From contig NC_052518.1 in the NCBI RefSeq assembly GCF_014356525.2, positions 4,382,162 to 4,446,161 on the forward strand: a stretch of DNA of 64,000 nucleotides, given 5' to 3'. The translations under genes were made by a program, and so were the position numbers. Shown here piece by piece: positions 35,244 through 47,155 of this stretch (position 1 is its first letter; every line of letters begins with the position of its first letter). The notes below the pieces were generated by a model. The model did not search any database. It had not been told where the DNA came from and saw only the letters and a program-made list of their open reading frames with translations. The stretch comes from Nilaparvata lugens (taxonomy: Eukaryota > Arthropoda > Insecta > Hemiptera > Delphacidae).

Positions 35244-35885
35244 CTAGCCTTCAGGCTCGCTTCGCTTGCCATATCCGTCTGGACCCCCGACTGGATCGTC
35301 CAGAAATGAAATCAGCGGGCTCGTTTCGCTCGCCTGCATTTTTCATTTGAGCATGCTTCATTCCATCAGAAAGTCAAAGTACTGAGAAAACGCAGGAAAG
35401 CTGAGAAAAACACTGATTTTGGGTGTATCTTTGATGAAATATTAAAGTCATCTCATCACAACATTTTTAGACCCTACCTGAACCTCTGTCTAAAATTTGG
35501 ACATTCTCTGTCTATTACTCGATGAAAGAACTGAGAAAACGCAAAAAAACACTAATTTTGGGCGTATCTTTGGCGTTATTTCAAATTCCTTCTAACACAA
35601 CATTATTACACCCTAGCTTAGCTTCTGTACTGAAGTTGAACAATTTCTGTTCATTTGTTCTCGATAAATCTGAGGAAAAGCAAAAAAAAAAAAAAAAAAC
35701 GCCCGAAAAACGCTAATTTTGGGCGTATCTTTGGAAATTTCTCCATATCCGTTCTTAGTACGCCTCTAAAGGGCCAACTGAACATACCTACCAAATTTGA
35801 ACGTTTTTGGTCCGGTAGATTTTTAGTTCTGCGAGTGAGTGAGTCAGACAGTCAGTCAGTGAGTTCCATTTCGCTTTTATATAGA
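35244..35885 (-). mobile_element. Helitron, non-autonomous, copy 2
   Basis: On the minus strand it starts TCTATATAAAAGCGAAATGG after A and ends GCGAGCCTGAAGGCTAG before T, matching 18661-19573 at both ends. It has about three of the internal repeats (gggcgtatctttgg) against five in the other copy, and the subterminal hairpin has been lost by a deletion near 35282. Confidence 0.9.
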
Positions 35886-35960
35886 TGAATAATTACCACA
35901 ATATCAACAAACTTCTCAACTACACAAAAAGTTTGTGATTTTTTATTAAGATATTAGTGA

Positions 35961-36032
35961 TAAGAAAACAAAGATATAGTCAAATTTCACTAAAAATTTT
36001 TAGTGAAATTTGACTATATCTTTGTTTTCTTA
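35961..36032. repeat. 72-bp perfect palindrome
   Basis: Two 36-base arms (TAAGAAAACAAAGATATAGT... and its exact reverse complement) meet with no spacer at AAAAA|TTTTT. I checked all 36 pairs. It starts 75 bp outside the Helitron at 35244-35885. Confidence 0.97.
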
Positions 36033-36099
36033 TTATGGAGAGATTTCACATCACCATCAATTCTACTAATTTTATTAAAGATATTAGTAATATAATATT

Positions 36100-36285
36100 A
36101 TGACAAATTGTAAATATTTTGATGGGATAAAGCTTGATTTTATTTGATTTCCCATAAATGGAATTCATTAAACGTAGTTTTGTTTAGTAATTGATAAAAC
36201 AACATTTTGACCAATTGTAAATATGTAGTTTGGATAAAGCTTGATTTGATTTCCCATAGATAGAATTCCTTCAAACGTTGTATTG
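36100..36285 (+). repeat. ~107-bp tandem duplication
   Basis: gac(a/c)aattgtaaatat at 36102 and 36209, each followed by ggataaagcttgatt and gatttcccata(a/g)at. The string resembles a LINE 3' tail. Confidence 0.7.
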
Positions 36286-38057
36286 AAGAAGATATCTATT
36301 TCCAAGCCCAAAGGTAACCGGAACAGTCCTGAATACAGCTGTGAGAGTCATGATCATGCTGTGAATGCACTTTCAGTTTTGGTTGAGCTCTGACCATCCA
36401 CAAGTTATTTGATCTCAGATAACTGGAGTCACAAAGCGGAAAGCGGTCATCTGTTCCAAGCCAATGATCAAACAGGTGCGTTTGGCAAAAAATAAATTAA
36501 TAAAGAATACGAGTACCAGCACTGAAGCCTCAACGACCCGTGGCTTTAATGACGCCCTTTAATCACAAAGTTTCATTTCATGGCTTTCCATCAGAAAGTT
36601 TCATCTCGCAGTATTCCATCGGACAAAAGGTATCCGCTGTTCTCAATTATAAGCCCAACGTGTTTTTTTATACTGATCAAACGAGTGATATTACCAATTA
36701 AATCTCTTGTTGTTGAATGCGTAAAAATATGTGTGGCTTGTAGGGATATACACACATAGAATAAAAAGGTTCATTGAATAGATGAGGTCATGATTTTCAC
36801 CGATCTCTTTTCCCTTTTTCACTTATTCATTTCATCTCATATTATTTTGCCATTTGCTATAGATTTTGCATCATCAATAAGTATGAATTATCGCCTCAAG
36901 TTTTTTCAATGAGATAACTTGAATAAGGATAATTTATTCAGGATAACTCAAGTTTTAGAAAATTATTCTAACCACTGAACATGCACCGCATGATGTATTC
37001 CATATTGATTTCATCTTGCAGTACGTCCGTCTTTGATTGTGTGAAGACTCTAGATTTCAGACTGTAAACTTGATACTTTAACTTTTATTCAGCATTACCT
37101 CTTTGTGTGAGAGTCAATTTATTGTTTCCTGTTTAACTTGACAAATATTCTCCAACAGAGATAATTTCTACATTTAGATCAGTTCACGTTTCTCGTATTT
37201 TTCAACTCGTTCATCTTCTTGTCTCTTTCATATCCGTCGCCTATGTTATTCATGTAATATGAAAATGTTTAGTATAAATCGAATGAAGTTAATCATGTTC
37301 TCATATCAATACAATGAGATTCATGCAAAACAAAGCATAACTCTAAGAATATCTTCAGCGTAATAAATTGAGATAGAGTGTACAAAAATAAAATTGGAAT
37401 AAATAAGCTTGGATAACATGAATCGGATAGTAAATTTGTAACAGTGATATCAATATTGTTAATTGCTTTGATTGAAGAGAGAAAAAAGGTATAGATGAAC
37501 TATTTGGTATTAATATAAATTGTTGTTGTGAAGTCAATTAGTTTGATATAAATTTGAATAGATTCAGTAACAGAAAAGTTTCAGGCTGAGTCTGTTTTCC
37601 CATTCTACTAATGTAATCTATGCATGGATAAATAAATGACGGGAATCGAGAGATCTATTTGTGAATGTCGGGAAGCTGATCGTTGATAAAACCTCTGAAT
37701 TTGAAACGACGAATTTCAATAATGACACTTTAGTACGATGTCCAGCTGGAAGGTAAGAGAAAAACATATAGGTTTCCAAATATTTAGAGTAGATTTGAGG
37801 TTGCAGCATTGAAAATGCTCCATTCATGAAATTCTTTGATCGTTGAACCGGTGGTTTCATTCTGAATGAAGTGGATGTTTACTATTTTGTTGGCTGTGAA
37901 ACTGAGATCCCTGTAGCGAACCGTCTGTCTGAATTTGACAGCCGTGAAATTTATCAAGCTCCTCTCTAACTGAAAAGTGGTCTGATGTTGAAAGTGATAT
38001 AATATATTTAAAAAATATATATAAATAGTATCTTCCCTCAATTATGAATATCATTTT
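36286..38057. other. No gene seen
   Basis: Repeat-poor, AT-rich stretch of nearly 1.8 kb. Overlapping minus-strand frames of 60-85 residues at 37355-38060 show no domain. It is perhaps ordinary intronic or intergenic DNA. Confidence 0.4.
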
Positions 38058-38250
38058 CACAACTGTTCAAAAGGTGACTTATTATTTCAAAACTTTGAAA
38101 GAAGGCTTCAGTGAGATGATGCCTCAATTTAATAAAAGTATAGTGTTGAATCTTCACAACTGTTTAAAAGGTGACTTATTATGTCAAACATTTGAAAGAA
38201 GGCTTCAGTGAAATAACGCCTCAATTCAATCAATGTATAGTGTTGAATCT
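38058..38250 (+). repeat. 97-bp tandem duplication
   Basis: cacaactgttcaaaaggtga at 38058 and its variant at 38155, both with gaaagaaggcttcagtga and tatagtgttgaatct. Confidence 0.9.
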
Positions 38251-38859
38251 AGAAAATATATAGTTTAATCTTAGTATAGTTTCAACCTGGTGAAAACCAT
38301 GAATTTCAACCAACCAGGTTGAAACAATCGTCACTGCTATAATATGTAAGTGCTTATACCTCATCAAAAGTGTTTTCAAATTCGACTTTAATTTAATTGT
38401 GGTGAAGGATGGATATCCAACAATATATAGTTTAGATAAATTGGTAACCGCATCCAAATCGTACATATCGATAAGTGGAATATGATTAATAGTATAAACA
38501 AGTGTTTATGGTAATTTTTAAGTATTTTTTTTTGCAAATCTTAGATAGTTTGAAGCAGTATCTTATTGAATTAATTGTTGTTTGGAGATACATTTAAAGG
38601 GGTGAACGCGTTTCTTAAACATCTCATTAGTGCTTTCCCACTGACGAACAAGAGTCATCTTATGCCAGTGGATTTTTCACTTACCGTTCATTATTATTAC
38701 ACTTTGTTTGGATTGTATTGTCATGTTGAGCTTTCTTTGATTCATGTACTTATATGTATTTATGAGTGTGGAATAAATAAATTTGAATTTTGAAATACCA
38801 TATAAACTGATGTATGCACCATTTTTCGTACGACCACTCAAGCAAAGTATAATATTTCT
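38251..38859. other. No gene seen; possible LINE tail
   Basis: Near 38770-38790 tggaataaataaatttgaat looks like the 3' end of a retrotransposon in plus orientation, but no coding part precedes it. Confidence 0.3.
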
Positions 38860-39039
38860 ACAGATGGGATTAAATAGAGAATGAATTTATTCAAATGCTA
38901 ATTAATATATAATTATTATTGAACGAAAATACTAAATAAATGCTGCAAATCACCCCGAAGACCTCTGTTACTGCAGACATTGACAACAGGGCTAACAGCT
39001 AGATGGAAATTTGATGAGAACTACTATCCAAAAATTAGT

Positions 39040-39112
39040 TGCCAGCCCGGGAATCGAACCCGGTAACTCCCAATTGCTAGTCAGGAATGCTTACCCTTAC
39101 ACCAAACTGACA
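39040..39112 (-). tRNA. tRNA-Ala(AGC)-like head, unit 1
   Basis: 73 nt. By eye it folds as a cloverleaf: acceptor tgtcagt/gctggca (two G-U), D stem gtgt/gcat with an aagggtaa loop, anticodon stem cctga/ttggg, loop ctagcaa giving anticodon AGC, T arm ccggg-ttcgatt-cccgg. The B box GGTTCGATTCC is canonical. Weak wobble pairs and membership of a dispersed-looking 305-bp unit favour a SINE head over a working tRNA gene. Confidence 0.45.
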
Positions 39113-39344
39113 ATCTCTAGATAGCAGCGCTCATACTATACAAAGCCATAGCGGCCAACCAGTTACAGATGGGATTAAATAGAGAATGCATTTATTCAAA
39201 TGCTAATTAATATATAATTATTATTGAACGAAAATACTAAATAAATGCTGCAAATCACCCCGAAGACCTCTGCTACTGCAGACACTGACAACAGGGCTAA
39301 CAGCTAGATGGAAATTCGATGAGAACTACTATCCAAAAATTAGT

Positions 39345-39417
39345 TGCCAGCCCGGGAATCGAACCCGGTAACTCCCAATTGCTAGTCAGGAATGCTTACC
39401 CTTACACCAAATTGACA
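39345..39417 (-). pseudogene. tRNA-like head, unit 2
   Basis: Same as unit 1, but the acceptor strand reads tgtcaat, adding a mismatch. The B box and anticodon loop are unchanged. Confidence 0.45.
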
Positions 39418-39577
39418 ATCTCTAGATAGCAGCGCTCATTCTATACAAAGCCATAGCGGCCAACAAGTTACAGATGGGATTAAATAGAGAATGCATTTAT
39501 TCAAATGCTAATTAATATATAATTATTATTAAACGAAAATACTAAATAAATGCTGCCAATGAGCGCTATCTAGAGAT

Positions 39578-39646
39578 TGTCAGTTTGGTGTAAGGGTATT
39601 TCTGACTAGCAATTGGGAGTTACCGGGTTCGATTCCCGGGCTGGCA
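39578..39646 (+). pseudogene. tRNA-like head, inverted unit 3
   Basis: 69 nt. Lacks four bases at the end of the D arm (gtaagggtatttctga instead of gtaagggtaagcattcctga), so the D stem cannot form. The T arm and AGC loop are intact. Confidence 0.45.
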
Positions 39647-39783
39647 ACTAATTTTTGGATAGTAGTTCTCATCGAATTCCCATCTAGCTGTTAGCCCTGT
39701 TGTCAATGTCTGCAGTAGCAGAGGTCTTCGGGGTGATTTGCAGCATTTATTTAGTATTTTCGTTCAATAATAATTATATAATA

Positions 39784-40510
39784 TTTCTGACTTGTTGTAA
39801 GGTTAGAAATCAACCAACTGGCATCTATGGTGAAAAGATTGGAATAACAATAGGTAAAAAGCTACTCAGAGAGAGTGAACAATGGAAACTTGATGGACTA
39901 AAAACCTGGCGAAATACTGTAAACCTGACGAACTAAAAACTTAATGGACTGAAAACCTGACGAATTGTAAACTTTATAAACTGGAAACTTGACGAATTGA
40001 AAGCTTGTCAAACTAAATACGTGATTTACTGAAAACTTGACAATCTGAAACTGACAGCATCAGAAACTATGGTTTAAAGTTGATTCCACCAGCATCGGAA
40101 ACCGTGTTATAACGTTCGAGTCGTTGCATAATGTTCACATCATAGTTGAACGAGCGTTAGTGAGTTCTCACTTTTGACTTACTGGAGGCCAAAGACATTG
40201 TCCGTCTGTGTGTATGTTCTACTATAACTTTAGCAAGAACTGATCAATCAGCTTCAAATTTTGAACACGTATTCTTCGAACCTTTTCACAGGTCAAGACC
40301 GTTGTACAACAAAATTCACTTACTCCTTCGTCCTTTTTCAGAATATAAGAATAACATTGAATGTGCATAAGAAAAAAATTGGTATGATTCAGTCAGCTGA
40401 AGAATTCATTGCATGCAATTACTACAGTTTTTCCATTCATTCATAACATCAGTTGAGGCTATTTGTGAGCTATCACACGCACTGACACATGATTCCAGCT
40501 GGTTAATATT
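39784..40510. other. No gene seen; degenerate short repeats
   Basis: From 39885 to 40050 a phrase like aaacttgatggactaaaaac/ctgacgaact is repeated loosely about eight times (period near 20). The rest is unassigned. Confidence 0.45.
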
Positions 40511-40676
40511 AAGGTGCGTACAGATATACGCGCCGCGAACATGAGCAATTCACTTTTAATCAGCTGACTATATCTGTATTTTCACAGAAACGGTAAGATA
40601 CAGATATAAAAAGCTTGTCATCAGCTGATTAAAAGTGAATTGCTCATGTTCGCGGCGCGTAAATCTGTACGCACCT
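40511..40676. mobile_element. Family I foldback MITE, best-preserved
   Basis: AAGGTGCGTACAGAT...ATCTGTACGCACCT. Arms of about 65 bp (gcgccgcgaacatgagcaat against attgctcatgttcgcggcgc) are almost perfectly paired around atacagatata. The near-perfect arms suggest recent activity or gene conversion. Confidence 0.9.
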
Positions 40677-41254
40677 AAAGATGTTGAAGTGACAGGGTAA
40701 TATTTCAATTCAATTAATAAGATCCCCAATGAAACCTACTGTCAAATGATTCTTGTAAGAGAAATATTCAGCTGTTTTCATCAACTCTGTATAATTGCAG
40801 GTTTCAAAGATTACAATACAATAGTTCTTGAGCGAGTTCTTCAACCCAAGGGGTCACTAGTATAGTTTAAACATACATTACGAAAAGACCCCTTGTGTGG
40901 GATTGATTATGATGTTCACATTATAACATGGTGGTAGATAAAAACATGATTAGAGCCAAGAGATAGAAACAGCGGGTATTGACATGAAACACCTGTTCCA
41001 TACTTGGCTTCCAATGCCACCTAAATAGCAGTCGGCTTCTAACAAGTAGCAAGGAGCCAACGCTCAAGGATCAACAGGTTGTGCGGGCATCCATCCAAAT
41101 TACACCCTCACACTCGTATCCAAACAAATTATTATGCGATAGAATAGGGTGATACTGGAATGTATAAATTATTTTGAAACATGCCTCACTATTATGAAGA
41201 ATGAGGGGTGTGGAACAGAAAGAGTAGGAACAAATCAAGAGAGATGCTATTTTT
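40677..41254. other. No gene seen
   Basis: Unassigned. Confidence 0.3.
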
Positions 41255-42316
41255 ACTTTCCTTGCCCTATTACCATAGGTAAGGAATGTATTGCTTTCCA
41301 AAAAAATTAAGGTACCCTAATTTCAATTTTTCTATACGTTTCAAGGTCCCCTGAGTCCAAAAACATGATTTTTGGGTGTTGGTCTGTGTGTGTATGTGTG
41401 TATGTTTGTGAACACGATAACTCCATTCCTAATTAATCGATTGACTTGAAATTTTAAACTTAAGGTCCTTATACCATGAGGATCCGACAATAAGAAATTC
41501 AATTCAAGATGGTGGAAAAAATGGCGGATAATTACTAAAAAACCATGTTTTTCACGGTTTTCTCGAAAACGGCTCTGACGATTTTCTTCAAATTTATACC
41601 ATGGATAGCTATTTATAAGCCCTATCAACTGACATTAGTCTCATTCATGGGAAAATTACAGGAGCTCCGTAATATTCTTGAGAAAAATGGTGGATAATTA
41701 CAAAAAATCATATCTTTCACGGTTTTTCTCGAAAACGGCTTTAACGATTTTTTTCAAATTTATAACATGGATAGCTATTTATAAGCCCTATCAACTGACA
41801 TGAGTCTCATTTCTGGGAAAATTGCAGGAACTTCGTAATATTCTTAAGAAAAATGGCGGATAATTACTAAAAAATCATATTTCTCACGATTTTCTCAAAA
41901 ATGACTTGACCGATTTTTTTCAAATTAATACCTTGTATAGTTATTTATCAGCTCTATCAACTGGCATAAAACTTTTCACTGAGAAACTAATGGGGGTCCA
42001 CCCAATCCTTGAGAAATGATCTTTGTAACATCCTTCATGTAGAGCAGTGTATAAAAAGAAAACAAATTCGAGATATTTCATCTGTAGAACAGCTGTTTTG
42101 ACGACTTTTAAAAAAAATCATTGAATTTCACAATTTACACAAAGGAAAAAGTACTCGGAAAACAATTATATACACACATATATACAGTAGTCTGATCGTA
42201 GTTTCAAATATGTTACCGCTAATCGTCATTATGTTATTCCCCTAGATTATTCTCGTTTAAAAATGAGGCTTTCAGTTCAACGAGCAAGGAAAGTTGTGTG
42301 AGTGTACCACACCAGA
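41255..42316 (+). mobile_element. Family A element, internal-repeat subfamily
   Basis: Starts ACTTTCCTTGCCC, ends gcaaggaaagttgtgtgagt then cacaccaga, T tracts on both flanks. The TG tract is short (41386-41406). Internal ~170-bp repeats (gccctatcaactgacat, ggagctccgtaatattcttg) appear near 41620 and 41795 and partly near 41950. Confidence 0.9.
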
Positions 42317-42465
42317 TTTTTTATTAGAAAGAACGACTAGCAGTGAAATGACTTCAACGAAATTTTTAATGACAAAAATTGATTTATAGTCAGCAGTTCG
42401 TGATGAAAAACAACATTGAAGAAGATATTGTTATTCGTATCTTATCAAATACAATATTCTAACTG

Positions 42466-42780
42466 ATACTCCCACGTTACAATGGCAGTATTTGAGTAAC
42501 ATTGGTATTAGATTTTTCTACCATTAGACAAATCAAATAGCGCTATCCTTTTTCACCTCCCGCAACGTTGCCAGATCGTTTTTAACAATGTAGACATGTA
42601 ATCAATCTTAATTATGAAAATGTATTATTTAACCGTTGAAAAATATTTTTTCTCAACGAATAAAATATAATTGATTATTTCAAACAAGAATGAACAGATG
42701 ATATCACATCTATCATCTGTTTATAAAAGGCAAGAATCGGCAACATTGTTCTCCTATCTTTCTCCAAAGCGTGGGAATCA
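42466..42780 (+). mobile_element. Family B MITE, complete
   Basis: Left ctcccacgttacaatggcag and right aagcgtgggaatcatt are diverged inverted ends. The interior has caaatagcgctatccttttt, gcaacgttgccagatcg and ctcctatctttctcc. At 315 bp it is shorter than other copies. Confidence 0.65.
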
Positions 42781-45275
42781 TTACGAGATAATCACTTGAA
42801 TGTGGGTTACTTGACAAATGGCATCCTTTCATACCTCTATTGTCACCCAAACTGTCGATTACTGTCAAAAAGTCAAAACTTGAATTCAAAACGAATTGTA
42901 ATATGTAAGCATTACCGTATAGAACTTATTTACTCTAAGAAATCACTCCGATATAGAACTATTGATTTCATCCCTTATACCTCTAAAAATTGTGAATAGG
43001 TTTCATTGGCTATATTAATATGCATTTAATGCGATTATATTATGATGATGGTACTGTAGTTGAAAGCTTGTTACACAAATTCATTAGTGCAGAAATACTT
43101 TTCCACCTGTATAATACATCTGCTTTCGAAATGCACGCATTTCAATTTGTAAAAGAAAGGAATTAATTTCCTCTCAACACAGAATAACATAAAAAACGTT
43201 ATTGAAACATTTCGTTTTTTGTATGCATATTTCAAGAACTGGAGTTCAATTTCATTACTGTATTCAATCACTTCAAAAAACAATTGGTCTTTTCAAATTG
43301 TGGATTTGTTTCGCATTAAAAGTGTACTTGTCATAAACAAAAAAATAGTCCTTGTTACACGATATATAATGGAACGAAATTAGAGTAAAATGCCACTTTC
43401 CCCGTATTTTTATCTCCTTTGAATAAAAAAGTGTTTCATAAACGAGTTTTATCTGTCAATTCCAATATTTCGTAAAAAAGAGAGAAAAAACTGATCGAAG
43501 TGGATGAAAACATTTGTTGTAAACACTATATATATCGGTCTGATCGTATAAAAGGTGGGTATATAGATATCATATCATACACATCAAAAATAGCAGAATT
43601 TCGACGAAATAACTTCCACTCTTCCCCATCCTACATGAAGCGTTAGTGCGGCTTCAATGCTTCAATGTGTGTTAACTGGCAATTTCGGACCAAGGGTAGC
43701 AGCAGACAACTCAATTGTTATCGTTTTACTTTGAAGTGTTTCCCTATTGTCCATGCAACGTGTATTCTCTACGCTTTTATGTATGCTCTGTGAACGTGTA
43801 TAGGTCGGCTATTATAATTTGATCTGACGTTAACCGACCTCAAAGTATTTTCATACAGTATTGATGACCATATATTAATTAATCAGTCATGTTGAATTAT
43901 TTTACCTCTGGAAATGCTTTTGTTGAAAACAATGTATTTTTCAATTTGTGCAAACAGTCCCAACATACGTTATGTGCTGATTCACACACTTCAAAACAGG
44001 AAATAAATGTTGCTGTTACCTTTGTTTAAATAATTTGAACACATTTAAATCATTAAATATGTTTGAATAGCTCATGCTTGTAAACTACAACAGTAGAAAG
44101 TCAAATTTTTGTTTCTTGTATTGTGTCTATTGTTGTATTGACTCCATTATTCCATATTAGAGTCAGTCATTTTCAGGCAATATATTGTAAAATGTACTTT
44201 CTGGAAATAAATTGAATTTGAATTTGAATGATTGACAAATCCATAATATACCCCTTTGAGAGGAGATTAGTGGCTGCTAAATTATCTATCTATCTAGTCT
44301 AGGGCCGACTGCGCCCTAACTTCGCCCTCCTAGGTATAAAATAAAGGCAGTCATTCTATTCTATCTATCCATTCTTATCTTCCCTAAGAGAAAAAAGAAT
44401 GGTTGTGGAGTAGGCTGATCAAGGGCGAGACCATATAAGGCATTTTCCAGACGTTTTCAGAGTCGGTTGTTCCTCCAATTTGTTCATTAGTTAATCGATA
44501 ATTGAATATGAGAGTGGGATGATAATTAGATATTTATGTTTTCAAATAAGTTTCTATAGTTGTTGATGTAAACACTGCATATGTACCAATACCCAATACT
44601 CTCACACCTTATGGAAGTATACTATTGACAACTTTTAATTCGAACCGTAGCTTGATGGAAAACAGCGACAAATTGGAACCTATTTTTTGGGAGGGACTTT
44701 ATCACCAGCTCGACCTAGATAACTTTTGGAATCTTCAGGTTGCTTTACCATACATCATAATTATTGACTTATTGATGATTGGTGTGACGATAGCACCGTA
44801 CTCACTCCATCGTCTATCGACAACAATGTTTTTTTAGTCCAAGCGTTGTTCGTGGGAGAGAGCGCAACAGAGAGGGTCTGAAAGGGACTGAGAGGGAGGG
44901 AGAAGGACTGATGTAAACAACGATCGCGTGCAAGAAATACAGATTCACATTAGCGGTCAACGAACAGCAACTTGTACACAACATACACTATTAATCTTGT
45001 TGCGCTGCGTACCCGGTGTAAAATTGTAGAAAATGGAGGTGCTCTGTGCTCTCTACAGGTCATTTGAGTTGTTGTCCGTTTATCACTTCTCTCAGAAGCA
45101 GTATTCTTGTTAGTATTTTAGAATAAAATATTCTTGAAATGTACTAGTGAACATACTGTATTTTTGAATTTATCAATGAAGAATCTCTCCACAGGTTATT
45201 TGAGTTGTCTTTTCTCACGTTTACAGAAAATAAACAGTATTTTTGTTGGTAACTTATGATGTATTCATGGAGTAC
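42781..45275. other. No gene seen
   Basis: Long AT-rich stretch. gaaataaattgaatttgaat at 44207 is probably a retrotransposon 3' tail on plus. ctatctatctatc at 44287 and 44360 is simple repeat. A part near 44840-44960 is GA-rich (gagagggagggagaagg). Short frames show no domain. Confidence 0.4.
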
Positions 45276-45780
45276 ATGTAAAATTCAAATCTTCGAGATT
45301 TGTTTGTTATTTGGGCTATGGGTAGAGGTTGACCTAACAAGTGTCGTGCTATAATATGAGACGTTTTGCTACAATACAGGGTGAGTTATCCACTCAAACA
45401 TGAAATCTCACCTCCACTCTCAGATCAGAAAAATCATTCATCATCAAATGCTTATAACTGAAGAATAGGAGGGAATTTGGCCAATGTGATGACATATTAT
45501 TGTTCCTCTTGTCAAGTACTATCATTCCTGAAAGTTTGAGCGATTTTAATTTTTGACAATTTTTGCAACAATCCATGATTTAATTCATGGATTTCATGAA
45601 CAATGCAAATCTCCGAAATTTGGTTGATATTCGGGCTATGGATAGAGGTTGACCTAACTCGTGTCGTGCTATAATATGAGACGTTTCGCTACAATACAGG
45701 GTGAGTTATCCACTGAAACATAAAATCTATCCTCCAATCACAGATCAGAGAAATCACTCATCTTCAAATGCCATAATATG
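45276..45780 (+). repeat. Family J, two tandem units
   Basis: Unit 1 from about 45282 and unit 2 from about 45605 share gggctatgg(g/a)tagaggttga, gtgctataatatgagacgtt, acaatacagggtgagttatc and cagatcag. Unit 2 is cut short at 45780. The single copy at 3095-3393 is inserted in a B element. Confidence 0.75.
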
Positions 45781-46010
45781 TTCTTTCTATCATGTTTTGT
45801 TTGATGTTTTCATTTAAAACTGTTTAGCTTCTTTCAATAACTGTAGTATTTATTTATTTATTTATTAGGTTAGCACAAACAATACAATGAACGGAAAAGA
45901 AGAAACAAGCTATTACCCAAAAGTTTTTCAATTTCCTAATTTAGTTTAAAATTGTCCAAATATTATACATAGGTTATAGGTTATAAATATATTAATCTCT
46001 CTCTCTTGGG

Positions 46011-47123
46011 TTAACAGCCGTAGGGCTGGTTGGCAGCAGCTCTCCATGCTTTTCTGTCGTCCGCTTTCCGCTTCAGCTCGTAGTATGATCCACATCTCAT
46101 ATCCCGTAGCAATTGTTTCATATACTCCAGCCTAGGTCTTCCTCTCATATTCCTTCCCTCAACCATTCCCTCCATTATCCTTGTCAGTAGAGTGTCACGT
46201 CTGATGATGTGGCCAATCAGCTGTGCTCTTCTTTGTTTGATCCACTTCAAGAAGTTCCGGTTCTCTCCCACTCTTTCAAACACTTGCTCATTTGTAATCA
46301 TATCTCTCCAACTGATCTTCATCATTCTTCTGTAGCACCATGCCTCGAATGCAGCCAATCTTCTTTCCTCTCTCACCCCCATTGTCCACGCCTCACTTCC
46401 ATATGTTGCAGTACTCCATACATACGTTTTCAACATGTTTTTTCTTACGTCGAGACTTATGTTTTTTGAGGTGAATAGATTTTTCTTCTTATTGAAGGCA
46501 ATCTTAGCCTGGGCAATTCTGCTGGCAATGTCCTTGCAGCTTCTTCCATCACTTGTGATTTTGCTACCCAGGTAATTGAACTCCTTCACTTCATTTACTA
46601 CCTCATTCCTTAGCTTTACTGCTGAGCTGTTCTCTCCTGTCCTGCAACATATTAGCACTTTGGTCTTTCGGATGTTTATTTTCAATCTAAACTCTTCCTC
46701 CATTATTCTGTCCATTTCATTCAGTGTTTTCTGTAGTTCCTCTTCACTTTCTGCCATTACTGCTATATCATCCGCAAAACGAAGCATATCTACCGTTTCC
46801 CCATGAATTTTCACTCCTGTACAAACTTTTTCTCTCACTCTGTCGATTGCCTTTTGAATATACACATTGAACAAGTATGGGGATAGCGCGCATCCTTGTC
46901 GTACCCCTTTTTGAATGTGTGCAGATTCCTCTTCATTTCCACTCCTAATAACTCCAATTTCTTGTTTATAGATGTTGTAGATCAGTCTTCGGTCTCTGTA
47001 GTCTATCCCAATTTGGCGAAGAATGTTGAATAGGATGTTCCAACTTACATTGTCAAATGCTTTTTCAATGTCAATAAAGGCTATGCATGTGCGTTTCCCT
47101 ATCTTCATCTGCTTCTCTATCAC
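46011..47123 (-). pseudogene. RTE-like ORF2, RT core and C-terminus
   Basis: 370 residues. RT motif A is FIDIEKAFD (residues 16-24), then GVRQGCALSP (73-82) and the active-site FADD (116-119), all intact. The C-terminal part has TYVWSTATYGSEAW, FEAWCYRRMMKISW, TNEQVFERV, RAQLIGHIIRRD and MRGRPRLEY, typical of insect endonuclease-reverse transcriptase elements. The ATG given is simply the first after the frameshift, not a true start. It joins 47156-48145 across one missing base near 47150. Confidence 0.9.
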
Positions 47124-47155
47124 CTGTCTCAGCGCCAGAATTGCTTCTCTTGTCC

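Larger units (their letters stand above)
38860..39783 (-). mobile_element. Tandem tRNA-headed SINE-like array
   Basis: Unit 1 (38860-39164) and unit 2 (39165-39469) are 305 bp each and nearly identical. Unit 3 starts at 39470 but breaks at 39554 and continues as an inverted copy to 39783. On the minus strand each unit has a tRNA-like head followed by a body (taatttttggatagtagttc, gccctgttgtcaatgtctgc, cttcggggtgatttgcagca). No poly(A) tail is obvious. Confidence 0.75.

Noticed and set aside
37355..38060. Cluster of minus-strand frames of 60-85 residues
   Set aside because: AT-rich, overlapping in different phases, without domains or splice signals.
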